DNA of 22,771 bases from Atlantibacter sp032075065 (lineage in GTDB: Bacteria > Pseudomonadota > Gammaproteobacteria > Enterobacterales > Enterobacteriaceae): assembly GCF_032075065.1 (NCBI RefSeq), contig NZ_DAMAZC010000050.1, positions 1 through 22,771 on the forward strand, in the 5' to 3' direction. The translations under genes and the position numbers were made by a program. How positions within the stretch are numbered: the first letter of the stretch is position 1; each line of letters opens with the position of its first letter. Shown here in pieces: positions 22,706 through 22,771 of the stretch. The notes under the pieces are model-generated. The model searched no databases, was not told the DNA's origin, and saw only the letters and a list, made by a program, of their open reading frames with translations.

Positions 22706-22771
22706 TGGTGCGTTCGATTGGACTCGAACCAACGACCCCCACCATGTCAAGGTGGTGCTCTAACCAACTGA
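22706..22771 (-). tRNA. valV/valW: tRNA-Val(GAC), 5' end cut by window edge
   Basis: The minus strand gives 66 of about 77 nt, ending CGAACGCACCA with encoded CCA. The D-arm TCAGTTGGTTAGAGC, the anticodon stem-loop CCACC-TTGACAT-GGTGG with anticodon GAC, and the T-arm GTTGG-TTCGAGT-CCAAT are all intact. It closely matches E. coli valV/valW. Its 3' end faces the secretion locus, the usual side for island integration; no integrase or duplicated tRNA end is seen in the window. Confidence 0.95.

Noticed and set aside
1..22771. CRISPR array, insertion sequence or prophage genes
   Set aside because: No regularly spaced repeats, transposase, integrase or phage-like frame was seen.

Overview
The window looks like the chromosome of a member of the Enterobacteriaceae (Enterobacter/Citrobacter/Escherichia-like; genus not determined). 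The left end carries pykF (partial), osmC and a fumarase D gene, and the right end is a tRNA-Val(GAC), all close to their enterobacterial counterparts. In E. coli K-12, as I recall it, fumD-pykF and valVW flank the ydhR-ydhY region. Here that interval is filled by a complete-looking type II secretion (T2SS) and chitinase locus of about 20 kb.

Layout. 1-1801 is housekeeping DNA: pykF (minus, cut by the window edge) with a Cra-like operator upstream, an unrecognised 47-codon gene (minus), osmC (plus) and fumD (plus). 1802-2131 is AT-rich non-coding DNA leading into a solitary, short gspC (plus). Next, reading leftwards on the minus strand, come a periplasmic lytic transglycosylase (2645-3079), an E. 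coli ChiA-type GH18 chitinase (3142-5748) and a Serratia ChiA-type GH18 chitinase (5955-8678). They lie downstream of the long gspDEFGHIJKLM-O operon (19210 down to 8885), in which most genes overlap by 1-8 bases or are separated by 2-15. A 575-base AT-rich divergent regulatory region (19211-19785) separates gspD from plus-strand gspA, gspB and a small gene for a stand-alone C39-like domain. The partial tRNA-Val follows.

How it works together. GspD is the outer-membrane secretin, and GspA/GspB are its probable assembly or peptidoglycan factors. GspC, L, M, F and E form the inner-membrane platform and ATPase. GspG, H, I, J and K are pseudopilins processed by the prepilin peptidase GspO. The two Sec-dependent multidomain chitinases in the same transcription direction are the obvious substrates, making this a self-contained extracellular chitin-degradation module. 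The lytic transglycosylase could open peptidoglycan for machine assembly. No gspN and no gspS pilotin gene is visible in the window.

Main oddities: gspC is detached from gspD, lies on the opposite strand about 17 kb away and lacks the usual C-terminal PDZ/coiled-coil region. GspA has lost its P-loop lysine. The last gene resembles the C39-like N-terminal domain of a type I secretion ABC transporter without the transporter. GspJ has a low-complexity C-terminal tail. Several short sequence motifs are shared between the gspC and gspD/gspA upstream regions.
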